Source: Megachile rotundata (taxonomy: Eukaryota > Arthropoda > Insecta > Hymenoptera > Megachilidae). From it: DNA of 64,000 nt. Positions 24,521 through 37,799 of the stretch are shown here, one piece after another. The position numbers were made by a program, and so were the translations under genes. The notes beneath the pieces are model-generated. The model was not told the origin of the DNA and searched no databases. It worked only from the letters and a program-made list of their open reading frames with translations. Numbering within the stretch: the stretch's first letter is position 1; each line of letters begins with the position of its first letter. The stretch lies in NCBI RefSeq assembly GCF_050947335.1, contig NC_134995.1, positions 8,470,501 through 8,534,500 of the forward strand, written 5' to 3'.

Positions 24521-27500
24521 TAGATAAAATTCAATGCACCAGGTTACGTGAGAATAAGTTCATTCCTATGTCACGTCAGAATAAGTTCATCAAGCACAAA
24601 TAAACCTAGCTTAACTCAATCTAAACATACTCCAATTTAACTTAACAGGAATCTAACCTATAAAAACACGATACACATATTAACTTCGTAGATTGAATAA
24701 TATACCACAATGATTCCCAAACACATATCTCATTAACAGAATAGTAATTTAATAACAATTATTACGAGGTACATCCCTGTCGAACAATATTCAACATAAA
24801 TCAAAGTATCCATAGCAAGTGAAATTATACGCTCGAACAAGTGGGATCTTCTTACGTGTAATTACCAACCGTTGAAGAAATGAATGAACGTAGGACACGG
24901 AACAAAGCAGCAATTACAGTACACAAAGACAAGAAAGTACATATCGAAAGAAGGATCCTTCGATTTAATATCGTTTGTCTACGATGAGTAATCGGTGTAT
25001 CTTCAAAGACAAATAACCACGTTGCGTCGTCAGCGTAGGCGTCGCGTCGGCTCGGAGGGTAGCACGAAGAAGAAAACGAAATGGAAGACAAGCCACGAAA
25101 GTGACGGAAAATACGAGACGAGGAGCACAAGAGGAAAGATTTAATACCCTTAATCATCGACTGTTACCACGATCTCGCTGTGAACGCCGGCTAACTATAC
25201 AGCGCCGTATACCTGAAAGCGATCCCGGCCAAAGAAGAAAAGAACAAATCGAACTTCGTGAAAAAGATGATGGCGAGATTCAACCGTTCATCGAGTGATA
25301 TTACTTCGTGAAATTTTTCAGAATCAAATTTACTGTTCAAATTATTCTTACAGCCTGTGACTATTTTTATGACTGTTTTCATTTTTATTGATGCATCTGC
25401 TTTCAGACTTTTAGGTATAACCTTTGTCTTTTATATTAATTATGTTCATATTTTACTATTAGCTAATTATGATAAATATATATTAAACATATGTTAAATA
25501 AATATATTCTTATTTTTTTACATTGCGTTAATTCATGTCACATATTCATATTAAGTTCGTCCATATTGAATATGTTGTACCAGCTCATATGAGAGACTCA
25601 TTCATAGAGTCATATTAAATGTCTAAATGATTAGACAATAATCATACAAATTACCTACTCAAAATTTTTAAATGATCATACAATAAATATGAGAGCATAC
25701 AAATTGCCCAAACAATATAGCAAGTATCACGCAAGAATTAATTTAAAAAAAAATAATAAAATTTCGACTGATTTAAGTTCAGACCTAAATATGAAACAGC
25801 ATACAATACGTCGCTTAAGCTTGATGCAACATACAAATAAAAGTGAAATCCCTTAATACCAGGAACAGGTAATTTCACGGAAGGCCAAAGGCAGAAATTC
25901 GGCGTTGCAATGGCGAGCGTCGACGGCATCATGGAGGCGGAAGATTAGAGGACGAAAATCGTGGCCGTAGAAAAAATATGAACTAATCGAAAAAGGGAGG
26001 AACAGAGCAGAGAGAATGCGAAGGTATACAAGTGGAAGAAGAAGTGTATAGAAGCGAAGGGAAGTGGTCGGTTGCCGCCCCATTAATTAACCGCCCCTCT
26101 TATGCTTCCCCTCCCGTGGCTTCTTTCCGTTCCATCAAGGGCGCAGCCATTCACAGCTTGCTACGCCGATATTCTCTGCCCCTCTTTCATTCTTTTCTCT
26201 CTGTCCTCGCCTTTGGCTTTCCATCCGTGTCTAACCTCCGCTGCTGGAATACCAGCGGGATACTTCGAACGAGCGATTAATTATATCGAACGAGCCCAAC
26301 CGGAGAAAAAGGGATTTAATTACGAATTACCCGCAATTACGCGGCTAATCGACGTGTCGACTGTGAAACGGGACACATCGGGAATCGTTTCACGGTAAAA
26401 CTGGTCCCACGATTTTGATACCCGATCGGTGATTTAATCGTTCATTCGCCAAAAACAGACGGGGGAGCGGAGTGAAAAATGTTCTATGGAATTTTCAGGA
26501 AAAAGTTGACTGACCGGCATAATGGAAATTCTGTGTGGGTTTCATTGGGGACTCTTATGACTCTTTGAGACTTTACGATAGAATTAGGGACATTTCGATC
26601 TCAAGATTTCTACTACGCTTTTTACCTTGATAGCTAGTTCCATGGTCGACATTGTAACACACTTCCCAATTTTAAGTTATAATTTTAAATAACAAAATTT
26701 TTCCCAAAATTTATTTTTTTCCGTACCTTCACTTTGATATAATTTATCCTACTTGACCATACAAAATTTATTTTGGTCCTCATACTTCGAAGAGTCTTTA
26801 TGAAAGCATATAAAATTTCGAAAATTAAAATCAGGTTATCAATTACAGAAGAGGTCAGTTACCAAAGCAGGTCCTCTAAAAGATGAATGAACCACATGAA
26901 ATATAACCTAACCTAAAATCCTAACATAACGAACCAATTTCTCTCAAATCCATCCTCCATAAAAATCCACCTACAAATCAACGCAGTAATTTACACCAAA
27001 AAAAAGGAAGGCAACCCTCGAGATTTACCAGATAAGAGAAGGTAAAAATTAAAAATATGCACGTCATACAGAATTATAAACGACGCGCACACATAGGGTC
27101 TGGTGGTTTATTGACGAAAGCGGTGGATAATATTTCGCGAACAGATTCGAGATAAGTAAAGACGGTGAAGATTTAATGCCGTTACGTACAGTCCCACGAA
27201 ACGTAGGCATATACATGTATACCGGGCCGAGCCATATCGGCGAGGACGATTACACGGCGTGGAAGCCATTGTTGTCTTCCTATGGAAATTAATTGAATGT
27301 ATTTGAATAAGCGCGTTGTTCGCCGCTTGTTCCTACTTGCCCACCTACGCCGAACACGCGCGAGACATAAACTGAGACCGTGATCGAATCTCTACAGGAC
27401 GATTCAAGCGGTGGTTAACCCATTTACCGCTGTGAAGGGAATTTGAATATCGCGCGCTCCGTGGCGCCAGTCGTGTGGCCCGTTCATGGGCCGCAAGTGT

Positions 27501-28949
27501 TGATGGGACGCAGCGTAAGAGCAATGTAATCATAAACGAATATGCAACAAATATAAATAAAAATGTATATAGATAGGTACATAAATGATAAATAAATAAA
27601 TGAATACATATGTGAACAGATAAATACAAATTTGTACATGATTTTAATTTATAATGAAAACTTAAAGGGTGGAAGAGGTTGGAGAAGTTAAGAGGATGTT
27701 TCTAAATTAATTCACTTTAATAAGTGAATAACTATGCTGAAATTTATCATTGTAATTATTGAAAATAAGTTAGTAATAAATTTTAAAGTATATCGTGGAT
27801 AAAGTTATGAGATTAACGTATGGAGTGAGATGGAATAACAAATTTTGTTGTGCACAGTGTTTCAATAAAATCTAAGATGAATTTAATTATTTATATTAAT
27901 TGAAGTTGAATTAAATTAAATAAGTAATCAAGTTAAATTGTATTAAGTCACAAACGATTATCTTTGTCATCATTTTTATATTTAATACTAATATTTAATG
28001 TTTATATATTTATACATTATTAGAACACTTTGCACATAAATATATTTTATACATGTTATAAATTGTTATATAAATTTAGACAAATTTGCTTTGTTATGTG
28101 TAAAAACTTGATAAAATAATAAACTACATAAACTTTTATATTCTCAATCATATTAATATGAATTAAAGTATGTTTAGATTAATAATTTCGAAATTGACTT
28201 ATAAATTATTTATAACCGCCATTTATAAATCAAGTACTTCTCTAAATCTCTGAAACTTGAGTTTCTGATTAAATTAATGCAAATTAAAAAATATGTAATT
28301 TAAGAATTTCTAATAACAACAATTCTGAATTCAAATCGCGCGCCAATAAAAAGGCGCCATTTACAAATCAACCTACCAAAATTCCACAAAAATTTCAGCA
28401 ACAAAGTTACTCCCAAAATTATGCAAAAACATTGTAAAGAATAAAAATGGCAGTTTAATCCCGAGTAGATTGAACGTTTCGCGTAAATGTGTATAATTAA
28501 GGTGATCGTACAGAACGTTTGGAAAACCGCTCCACGTTCAGCAGATTATACTTTCTCGAGCCCGTTGTATAACGATCTTATAATGCAAATACTTCTGTGC
28601 GTACCTGTAGAGCTACGTGTAATACGCATACTTGGTCCAGGACCCTCGGGCCATAATGCATTGCAACAGATAGGACATTGTGTTACTTCAAGGGCCGCTG
28701 CTTCCAACGGGTAGAACTACCTTCTCGGTACAATGCACAATAGGCTTGTACCGCTTATTATACAGTTATTTGTTTATTTATTAACCGCGGTTCCAAGCTT
28801 TATGCCACTAACAAGATCCATTGATCGAGTTACCTTCATTATTGCATTCTTTCAATCTTTCACGTTCACATTATTTTTAAAAATATTTAATCTCATTGAC
28901 GATTATTCAGTTTTTCACTGAAACTGAGATACAATTATTATGTTCTTTA
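24521..28949. other. Alternating unique islands and AT-rich DNA
   Basis: Unique islands: 24840-25330, 25850-26500, 27040-27560 and 28470-28820. The rest is very AT-rich, with diffuse cctaacct words near 26910. Frames such as 24852-25157 minus and 27345-27629 minus show no family motif. No gene, tRNA or mobile-element protein recognised. Confidence 0.4.
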
Positions 28950-29260
28950 ATTATGCTTTGTATAAAATTATTCAATTTTTTTTACTGTCTTATATAAAAT
29001 TATTCAATTTTGTTATTAAGTCTCATATAAAATTATTAAATTTTGTTATTAAGTCTCATATAAAATTATTCCGTTTTGTTATTAAGTCTCATATAAAATT
29101 ATTCAATTTTTTAATTAAGTCTTATATAAAATTAATGAGGTTTTCACTAAATTTTATATAAAATTATTAAATTGTTGATTAAGTCTTATATAAAGTTATT
29201 CAATTTTTAAATACATCTTATGTAAAATTATTTAATTTATCATTAAGTATTTTCGCAAAA
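28950..29260. repeat. 33-bp AT-rich tandem repeat
   Basis: Units with tataaaattattcaatttt recur every 33 bp (for example 28992 and 29025). The plus strand frame 28940-29161 repeats an 11-residue IKSHIKLFNFV motif; it is a by-product. Confidence 0.92.
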
Positions 29261-29319
29261 ATCTTTGTCTATGTAATTTCAAAGATATATTTATCTTTCC
29301 ATCCTTAACAAAATGTATT

Positions 29320-29690
29320 AATTCTTTTTATACGTCTTTAAAAATTAATTTATTAATACTTCTTTAAAAATCAGTATATTTATACATTTTTCAAAATCAA
29401 TGTATTTATTCATTTTTAAAACTTAATTTATTAATACTTCTTTAAAAATCAATATATTTATACATTTTTCAAAATCAATGTATTTATACGTCTTTAAAAA
29501 TTAATTTATTAATACTTCTTTAAAAATCAATATATTTATACATTTTTATAAATCAATGTATTTATACGTCTTTAAAAATTAATTTATTAATACTTCTTTA
29601 AAAATCAATATATTTATACATTTTTAAAAATCAATGTATTTATACATTTTTAAAAATTCACATATTTATACATTTTTAATAACCAACTTA
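29320..29690. repeat. 78-bp AT-rich tandem repeat
   Basis: The word ttaatacttctttaaaaatc starts at about 29353, 29431, 29509 and 29587 (period 78). Confidence 0.92.
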
Positions 29691-31250
29691 TCTATGCATT
29701 TGCAGTAAATGTATGCAACTACAATGGTATTGCAAACTCATGACACATGATTTGTGTTTTCCCTTTTCGTTTCGATTAGTTTTCCCAGTATAGCTTATAT
29801 CTTCATTATTTTGTTAAATATCAGCACTTTTGATATATAGCAGTCGATGATGAATAGAGGAGTGATTTAAGTAGGTTCCAAACATTTTCCATGGCATTCT
29901 AGCCGGGTAATAAATCAATAGCATTTAACAGTAAGATATATGATAGCGATAAATCAGTGCGTATATATGATCGTCTACGTGTTAGCCAATGATTTGAAAT
30001 GCTTGAGCGATTTTTAATAACAAAGTTTAGCTGGTAATTTGCTGATTTCTATGCTGTATTTGAGGTAATTTGAGGTATTTGGGGGGAATATATTTTGAAA
30101 TTTTCTAGTTTCAAATTTTTAAATTTAAGAACTGAGGTTTTCAGATTATTGAATTTTTTAATTTTGACTGAATTTTTCTTACACTTGCAAATTTTCTAGT
30201 TCCTAATTTCTTAAATATTCAACTTGTTAAATTGTCACAAACTTTCAAAATTTATGGTAAATTTCTATAACCTAAAAAGTACCAACTTCTCCAATTACCA
30301 AATTTCCATATTTGTGCACCCTAACCTCCAAATTTCCACAAATCTAAAATCCCCCATTCCTAACTACCCAAAGTCCCGAATTCTTCCAAAGTCCCAAATT
30401 CCCCGAAAAGTCCCAAATTACCCCAAAGTACCATCTCTTCAAAAGTGCCACTCTCCAAAATCTTCCCAAAATGAGTTCTTTCCTGCCACAGTTCGGCCAT
30501 CTTTGTTCCGGACTGTACGCGCGAAAAGTAAAGAAGTGTCGGCATCTCACGCGACAACATCGAGCATATGAATACAAAATTTGCAGGTTGGTGTAATTTG
30601 CGAGTGTTAAGTTCGCAAAATAAAGCAAACGGAGCCCGGAGCAAATTGCTCGGAGTAGGATCGTTCCCTGGGGGGTGATCGAGAACATCCTCGCGAACCA
30701 AGTCAGCCATAACTCGTCGGATGATCAGTATCACCGGCAACCCATCCTTCTCGACACCGTCGAATTAATAATTCCCCACAGTGGTCGGCGATTTACGAAA
30801 TTCTCGCGGAATTCATCTCGATGATCAATTTTTTATGAGCGCACCACGTAGCCGGTTATTACCTCGATCACAACTTGATCCTCCCGTCAACTCCTGGAAT
30901 CGAATGATCTTTCTCGTCGATCGATAACCTAACAACGGAGATCCTTTACGGTGCCGTATAATGATATTACGTACATAAATATCGATTAAAGGAGCGATCG
31001 ATGTGGGGATTCGGGTGTAACGAATTTGTGAAATTAACGGGGGTGACGATAAGTGATGGGCAATTGGAAACTATAGTTGCTGTTCATGTACATTGAATAT
31101 TTTTGTGTTCGGGTTTTAGTTCGGGTTGTAACAAAACTAAATGAATACCATGAAGTAGACATAACTTAAAATAAATGGCACCCAACATGAAATACATTAA
31201 ACCTAACCTATAAAAACAATATAAATTAGACATAACACAAGACAAATTCC
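29691..31250. other. AT-rich DNA and a unique island
   Basis: 30470-31030 is a unique GC-balanced island; 30290-30470 is an eroded C/A repeat. Frames at 30344-30740 minus lack motifs. Confidence 0.4.
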
Positions 31251-32360
31251 TCTTAACACAATACAAATCACACCTAACGTAAAATACACAACTGAAGCTT
31301 CACCTAACATAAAATACATAAAATAAATTACACCTCACCTGACATATACAACAAAAATTTCACATAACACAAAATACATGAAAATAATTATATCTAACCT
31401 AAAATACACAACAGAAATCTCAAATAACACTAAATAAATAAACTAAATCACACCTAACCTGAAATGGACAACATAAATTTCACCTAACACTAAATAAATA
31501 AACTAAATTACACCTAACCTAACATACATAACACAAATTTCACCTAACAGTAAATAAATAAACTAAATCACACCTAACCTAACATGCACAACACAAATTT
31601 CACCTAACAGTAAATAAATAAACTAAATCACACCTAACCTAAAATGCACAACATAAATTTCACCTAACACTAAATAAATAAACTAAATCACACCTAACCT
31701 AACATACATAACACAAATTTCACCTAACAGTAAATAAATAAACTAAATCACACCTAACCTAACATACATAACACAAATTTCACCTAACAGTAAATAAATA
31801 AACTAAATCACACCTAACCTAACATACATAACACAAATTTCACCTAACAGTAAATAAATAAACTAAATCACACCTAACCTAAAATGCACAACATAAATTT
31901 CATCTAACACTAAATAAATAAACTAAATCACACCTAACCTGAAATGCACAACATAAATTTCACCTAACACTAAATAAATAAACTAAATCACACCTAACCT
32001 AACATACAGAATACAAATTTCACCTAACAGTAAATAAATAAACTAAATCACACCTAACCTAACATACAGAATACAAATTTCACCTAACAGTAAATAAATA
32101 AACTAAATCATACCTAACCTAAAATGCACAACATAAATTTCACCTAACATTAAATAAATAAACTAAATCACACCTAACCTAACATACATAACACAAATTT
32201 CACCTAACACAAAATATACAAAATAAAATCCACCTAACCTAACATAAAATCCTCAAAATAAACTACACCTAACCTAAAATACCCAATACAAGTTTCACTT
32301 AACACAAAATACTTAAAATAAATCTATCCTCACTAAATAAATAAACTAAATAAACCTAAC
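31250..32360. repeat. 60-bp tandem repeat with cctaacct words
   Basis: Regular 60-bp units from about 31436 to 32190 (12-13 copies), flanked by eroded copies. At least three subfamilies can be told apart: aacatacataacac, aaaatgcacaacat and aacatacagaatac. All share aaataaataaactaaat. Confidence 0.95.
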
Positions 32361-33084
32361 CTAACAAAGCTCCAAATCTATCAAAAAATTCCAAACTATG
32401 TCGTATCTCAAAGAGTTCAAATGTGCCCAAAGATGAAATATCCCCTAAACGAATCGAACTTCTGAACAAATAAATCCGAATATCGAAGAATGCCCATAAT
32501 CGGCGTGCACAAAGTGTCCTGTCGAAGAAACGACATCGATGAGTCGATCGTGTCGGTAGAGGAAGAAGAGGAGAAACAATAAGAAGGATAAAAAAGAAGA
32601 AGAAGAAGAAGCAAAAGCACGAGGGCTAAAAGGAAGACCAGGCAGTGACGATCCTTTCCCACGTCGGTCATCGTCGACCTCAAACTGGTCATCGGATCCC
32701 CGCTCGCTTCGGGAGGAAGGAAGTGGTCGGGAAGATCGTTTTACAACGAGGACCGTCCCATATTTTGCAAAACTTTCTTCTCCGCGGTCTACCCCATTCA
32801 CGACAATGACCTCGTGTCCGCGTAGCCAGCTTCGATCGCCACGAACACCAGGAACGCGTGGAACGTCGTTCTCCAGCACGTTTGACAAATCGTTAGCTAG
32901 AGTTCCTGCGTCTTCCACTGGAAATGTGGTTCTTGTTCGTGGGTGGCTCGTACCGATGACGTTTCGAAATGCACGATCTACACTTTGTAGACCTTGTATA
33001 TTATGTGGAATGGACACTTGTACATTATGCACGCTATGTGAATTATTATGCGCTTGACAAATTTCATAGGGTGAACTTTAGGGA
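32361..33084. other. Unique island with a GAA-type microsatellite
   Basis: GC-balanced, unique. A gaagaagaag tract lies at about 32597-32612. The possible coding segment listed separately is inside. Confidence 0.5.
32640..33032 (-). CDS. Possible coding segment in a unique island; uncertain
   Basis: A minus-strand frame of 195 codons covers 32445-33032. Its first ~130 codons (containing VEDAGTLANDLSNVLEND and GHEVIVVNGVDRGEESFAKY) have a marked excess of G at codon position 1 and a balanced amino-acid mix. The last part is a Ser/Phe/Leu run from a GAA-type microsatellite (about 32555-32620) and is not credible. The frame's first possible start is GTG, not ATG, and no clear splice sites or known domain were found. 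It sits inside the presumed hh intron. Alternatives: chance opening in a GC-balanced regulatory island, or an exon of a nested gene. Confidence 0.18.
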
Positions 33085-33310
33085 GATACAGGGTGGAACA
33101 TAGGGTGAACTTTCGTAATTTGTACTTTTGTGGGGTGAACTTTCAAGGTTTGTATTTTTATAGGGTCAGATTTCATAGTTTGTATTTTTATAGGGTGAGA
33201 TTTCATAGTTTGTATTTTTATAGGGTGAAATTTCATAGTTTGTATTTTTATAGGGTGAAATTTCATAATTTGTATTTTTATAGGGTGAAATTTCATCATT
33301 TTTACATTTA
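33085..33310. repeat. 30-bp tandem repeat, about 7 copies
   Basis: Units with gtatttttatagggtgaaat every 30 bp; both strands stay open for about 70-90 codons because the unit is a multiple of three. Confidence 0.93.
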
Positions 33311-33639
33311 TAGGGCGAATGGTAACTTTGGGAAGACGTGTGGTCTTACGGGGGATTTTGGGCGGGAAATTTGAAAATTAATGAATGCTTTGATAAGTGT
33401 GGAGAGGTAGTCCAGGTTTGAATGTGAAATTTGGATATTTGGAAATTTGACAATTTTGGGATTTGAGTATTTGGGGGTTTGAGATGTTTGAAAAGTTAGG
33501 CATATGGCAATCTAGAGAATTTACAAGATTGGGAATATAAAAATTTGAGAATTTTGGGGGTATGCAGAATTTGGGGAATTTGAGAGATTTATGCCTTTAA
33601 ACTATTAGTGAATTTAGAGAATTTGGAGAATTTTAGAAA

Positions 33640-34000
33640 TTCGGGCTATTAAGTTATTTGTGAATTTACTGACTTTGGGGAATTTGAAGAATTTGATTTA
33701 AATTATAGAAATTTGAAAAATTTAGAGCTTTTATAAAATTTGAAGAATTTAGAGCTTTTAGGAAATTTGAAGAATTTAGAGCTTTTATAAAATTTGAAGA
33801 ATTTAGAGCTTTTAGGAAATTTGAAGAATTTAGAGCTTTTAGGAAATTTGAAGAATTTAGAGCTTTTATAAAATTTGAAGAATTTAGAGCTTTTATAAAA
33901 TTTGAAGAATTTAGAGCTTTTATAAAATTTGAAGAATTTAGAACTTTTATAAAATTTGAAGAATTTAGAGCTCTTACAAAATTTGTAAAATTTGAAAATT
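33640..34000. repeat. 27-bp tandem repeat, about 10 copies
   Basis: Units with tttagagcttttataaaatt; variants differ at ttataaaa versus ttaggaaa. Unit length and the aaatttgaagaat phrase are shared with the array at 9810-10235. Confidence 0.93.
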
Positions 34001-35810
34001 TTTTAAACCTTGCAAAATTTAGAGAATTTAAAAAATTTGATAAATTTAAGCAGTCTGGACAATATAAGAAATTTAGATAATTTATAAAAATTCATAAGTG
34101 CATCTCATTCTACTAATTTACAAAATTTAAAGAATTTATAAATTTGAAAAAGTAGAAATTTACAAATTCATAAGTATAAAAATATTTAATCCTTGATTAT
34201 AGTGTTCCAACAAATCACCCTAAACACCAAAGTAGCCTAAGGAGAACCTTCACTCTCTAATACATAGGACTCTACGTTAGAAACCATGAAATCTGTTCGC
34301 CAGTGCATCACGCGAACAGAGAGAAATCGTTCTCTCGACGTGACAGCCAACGACTGATGACGGTCTTTTGGAACCGCTTAAAAATACCGCGAACCATCGC
34401 CATTTTATAACGCAGAGACTCGTTGCAGCAACTGGCCGAACTGTTCCTGGCATCATTCAACTAGAGCGGTCAGGCTGTAACTATAACAACTATTGACACG
34501 CTATGGGTGCATTACTAAATTCGAATATATTATATAATATTGGTAATGAGAACTTTATGTTGCAATTATAATATAAGCAAAGAGAGGGAGAATATAATAT
34601 AAGCAAAACATGGCGGAAATTAGGTTAGGTTTTTATTGCAAAATAGTCTCTATTGGAGAATAGTGTTTGGTTTATATTTTTATGTTTGTAGGGTTCTATT
34701 TATTTTTATATGGAGACTATATAGCGAATATATAGAGAGAATACTGTATTTCTTGATATATTACCCCATATATTATTCTATACTTGAGAGATGCAGTAAT
34801 TGGTGAATATAGAAATTTGGAGAAATGTATATTTAGGATATCAAAGATTTGGACTATGAAGAGTTAAGAATTTTGGACCTGCAGAAATATAGAAATTGAA
34901 AATATTGAAATTTTGGAAATTTAGACATTGAACATAGGTTAGCAACCTAGAGACCTAGTCATTTAGAAATGTTGACAACATAGAAATTTGCAAATATAAA
35001 TAATTGAAATTAGAATTTTCTACTCTCCCAAACTAGAAGCTATAAAATTACATATTATAGTTAACTCAGTAAACCCCCATAAAGTTCCTAGGACCTAAAT
35101 GCAACAGGCACCATGGTATATCCACCGATCCAAAATGAATGTATGACCTATACATCCCTACCCAAAGTGTAGTACCTAAAAGTGTTAAAGCACATCAAAG
35201 GGTGTCATCCCCCAGCAAAACGAAAGTGCCCGACCATTTTTACGATTGTTACGCAACAGCGATGAAGTCGTACGATTCGACTGGATCTATGGGGTTTCAT
35301 CCGAAGTTTGGAGCGGCCATAGGGACGAGCAGCGCCATGACGTTCTTTTGACCCGTTTGACCCCATGCACACTTCTCACGATGCATTATGGCGGCCGCCT
35401 CGAGGCCCTCGGCCCTTCCTTCATCCTTTCCCCGTTGAAACTCCATGGACCAACCAGATTACGTCCCTCTCTTTCTCTCTCTTCTTTTCGCCCGTTCTCT
35501 GCGTCCTCCTCCGTCCTCTTTCCATCGGTGGCCTCTTTATCCCTCTTGTTCTCACCGTATTATCCCACATATAATCGAACATGCTGCCAGAGGAAGAAAC
35601 GACCAGACGAAGCAGGTAAAGAACCTACGAGAGACGGAGACAGAGATACGACGGCTTTCGCTTCGTGCTCCTTTGGTGTCTATACGCATCCTGGTCTGCG
35701 GTTTCTGGCCTTAAGCACCGTGCACATCGACGCGAAACGGAGTCGACGGAAATTGTGCATTTGGTGCACGTTTTGACGAGGTGGGTAGTTGGGATTTTTT
35801 GTTAGCTATG
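34001..35810. other. AT-rich DNA and two unique islands
   Basis: Islands at 34230-34500 and 35200-35790; AT-rich elsewhere, with aacatggcgg at about 34608. Overlapping plus-strand frames at 35246-35776 have Ser/Phe/Leu-rich translations and no motif. Confidence 0.4.
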
Positions 35811-35814
35811 GCTT

Positions 35815-36020
35815 TGCACTTTTGGGATTTTGGGATTTTAGGATTTTGGGATTTAAAGATTTTGGGATTTTAGGATTTTGGGATTTTAGGATTTTAGGAT
35901 TTTAGGATTTTAGGATTTTAGGATTTCAGGATTTCAGGATTTCAGGATTTCAGGATTTCAGGATTTTGGGATTTTGGGATTTTGGCATTTTGGGATTTTG
36001 GCATTTCGGGATTTTCGAAT
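35815..36020. repeat. Short ggattttag / ggattttgg array
   Basis: Tandem 9-mers and relatives; G-rich on the plus strand. Confidence 0.9.
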
Positions 36021-36039
36021 TTTTTAAGGGGGAATGAGG

Positions 36040-36640
36040 AATTGGAGGTGGGGAGATTTTTGGAAGCTTTGGAGATATGCAGTTTGGGGATTTTGGAAAT
36101 TTTGAAATAAGTAGTTTTGGAACTTTTGAGTTTCAGGAATTTGAGAGTTTGATACATGTGAATTTTGGAAGGTGGGTGTTTTGTATTTGGAGAAGATGGA
36201 TTCTTTAATTTTGGGACTGCAAGTTTGGGATTTTTTAGTGGAAGTGTAGAGTAGGAGAATTTTTGGGAAGTCTGGAAATGTGCAGTTTGGGGATTTTGGA
36301 AATTTTGGAAGAGGTAGTTTTGGAACTTTTGAGGTTCAGGAATTTGAGAGTTTGATACATATGAATTTTGGAAGGTGGGTGTTTTGTATTTGGAGAAGAT
36401 GAATTCTTTAATTTTGGGACTGCAAGTTTGGGATTTTTTAGTGGAAGTATAAAGTAGGGGAATTTTTGGAAGGTGTGGAGATGTGCAGTTTGGGGATTTT
36501 GGGAATTTTGGAAGAGGTAGTTTTGGAACTTTTAAGTTTAAGGAGTTTGAGAGTTTCATATATGTGAATTTTGGAGGGTGAGTGTTTTGTATTTGGAGAA
36601 GATGGGTTCTTTAATTTTGTGAGTGCAATTTTGAAGGCAT
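36040..36640. repeat. 203-bp G/T-rich tandem repeat, about 2.9 copies
   Basis: The word gagagtttgata and variant start at 36143, 36346 and 36549 (period 203). The 205-codon minus frame crosses it without stops. Confidence 0.93.
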
Positions 36641-37544
36641 GAAATTTGGGATTTTAAGGAATTCTAAATCCTTAAATATTCTTCACTATGAAATTTTTAA
36701 ATTCACTTCTCAAATTTAAAAATTATTAAATTGTGTCATTTACAACATTCCAAACTTCATAACCTCAAACCAGAATAAAATTTTCAAATTTCCCAAAATC
36801 ATATGTTCCAAAAAAATTACAACTCCACAAAAACCATAACCTTACAAAAATCTCCATTTCCTTCCATTTTGATCTACCAATTCCACAAAGTATTACAAAA
36901 TGTCTTCCCCATAACCATCATCCAATTAAATTCAATTTTATTCAATAAACCACGAACCAGTAACCTCAACAATAAAATCACCCAAGAAAAAAGATATCCA
37001 AAATCACCCAAGAAAAAATATATCCAAACCTAACTCGAAGCAAGAAAATTTCAAAATTGAGAAACATTCTATCTAGCAGCGCGCAAGCAGCAACCGATCG
37101 TTTTTTCGATAAATCGAGAATAACAACATGATTCACTAAGTATATAATTCTTTTATCGTCGTTTCTTTATCCCGTGACAGCGGTCGGCTTTTAATTAAAG
37201 CGGCTCCTCCGGAATTTCACGACGAAAACAGTTTTACACCACATTTAGAAGCAATTATACGGTGGTACCCGTTGAACGATGCGATCCTTTAATGGCGACT
37301 GTGTTCAGACTATGCCTCAGACGAGCATTTCTATGTATGTTCTCTCCGATCGGATATTGTATTTCGTTGTTTGGTCGTAATGCTTTTCCAGACAGATTCA
37401 TTTGTCACGACGTGTTTGATGCATCAGGTGAAACTTGTCTGGGGTCATTGATCGATTGAAATGTACTATGATATCATGAGTATAGAGGACAGTTAATCAA
37501 CGATTCGTTGTATATTTCGTTTTTATTATTTTTTGCTATCTTCT
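36641..37544. other. A/C-rich then unique DNA
   Basis: 37060-37480 is a unique island. No supported gene. Confidence 0.4.
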
Positions 37545-37775
37545 AGGTTTTCAAATTTCTAGATTACAAAATCCCTAGATTTCAAGATTTGGTGGTTTCG
37601 AATTCCCTAGATTTCTAGTTTCAGTGATTTCCAAATCCCTAGGTTTCCAGATTCAGTGATTTCCAAATCCCTAGGTTTTCAGATTCAGTGATTTCCAAAT
37701 CCCTAGGTTTTCAGATTCAGTGATTTCAAAATTCCTAGAATTCCAGATTCAGTGATTTCCAAATCCCTAGAATTC
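37545..37775. repeat. 32-bp tandem repeat
   Basis: The word tcagtgatttc occurs at 37621, 37653, 37685, 37717 and 37749 (period 32). The ccctag words resemble those around 6990-7620. Confidence 0.93.
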
Positions 37776-37799
37776 CGAATACTTACATTTCCAATTTCC

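Noticed and set aside
31436..32190. Regularly spaced repeats resembling a CRISPR array.
   Set aside because: Spacers are not unique: whole 60-bp units are homologous, and the sequence is eukaryotic.
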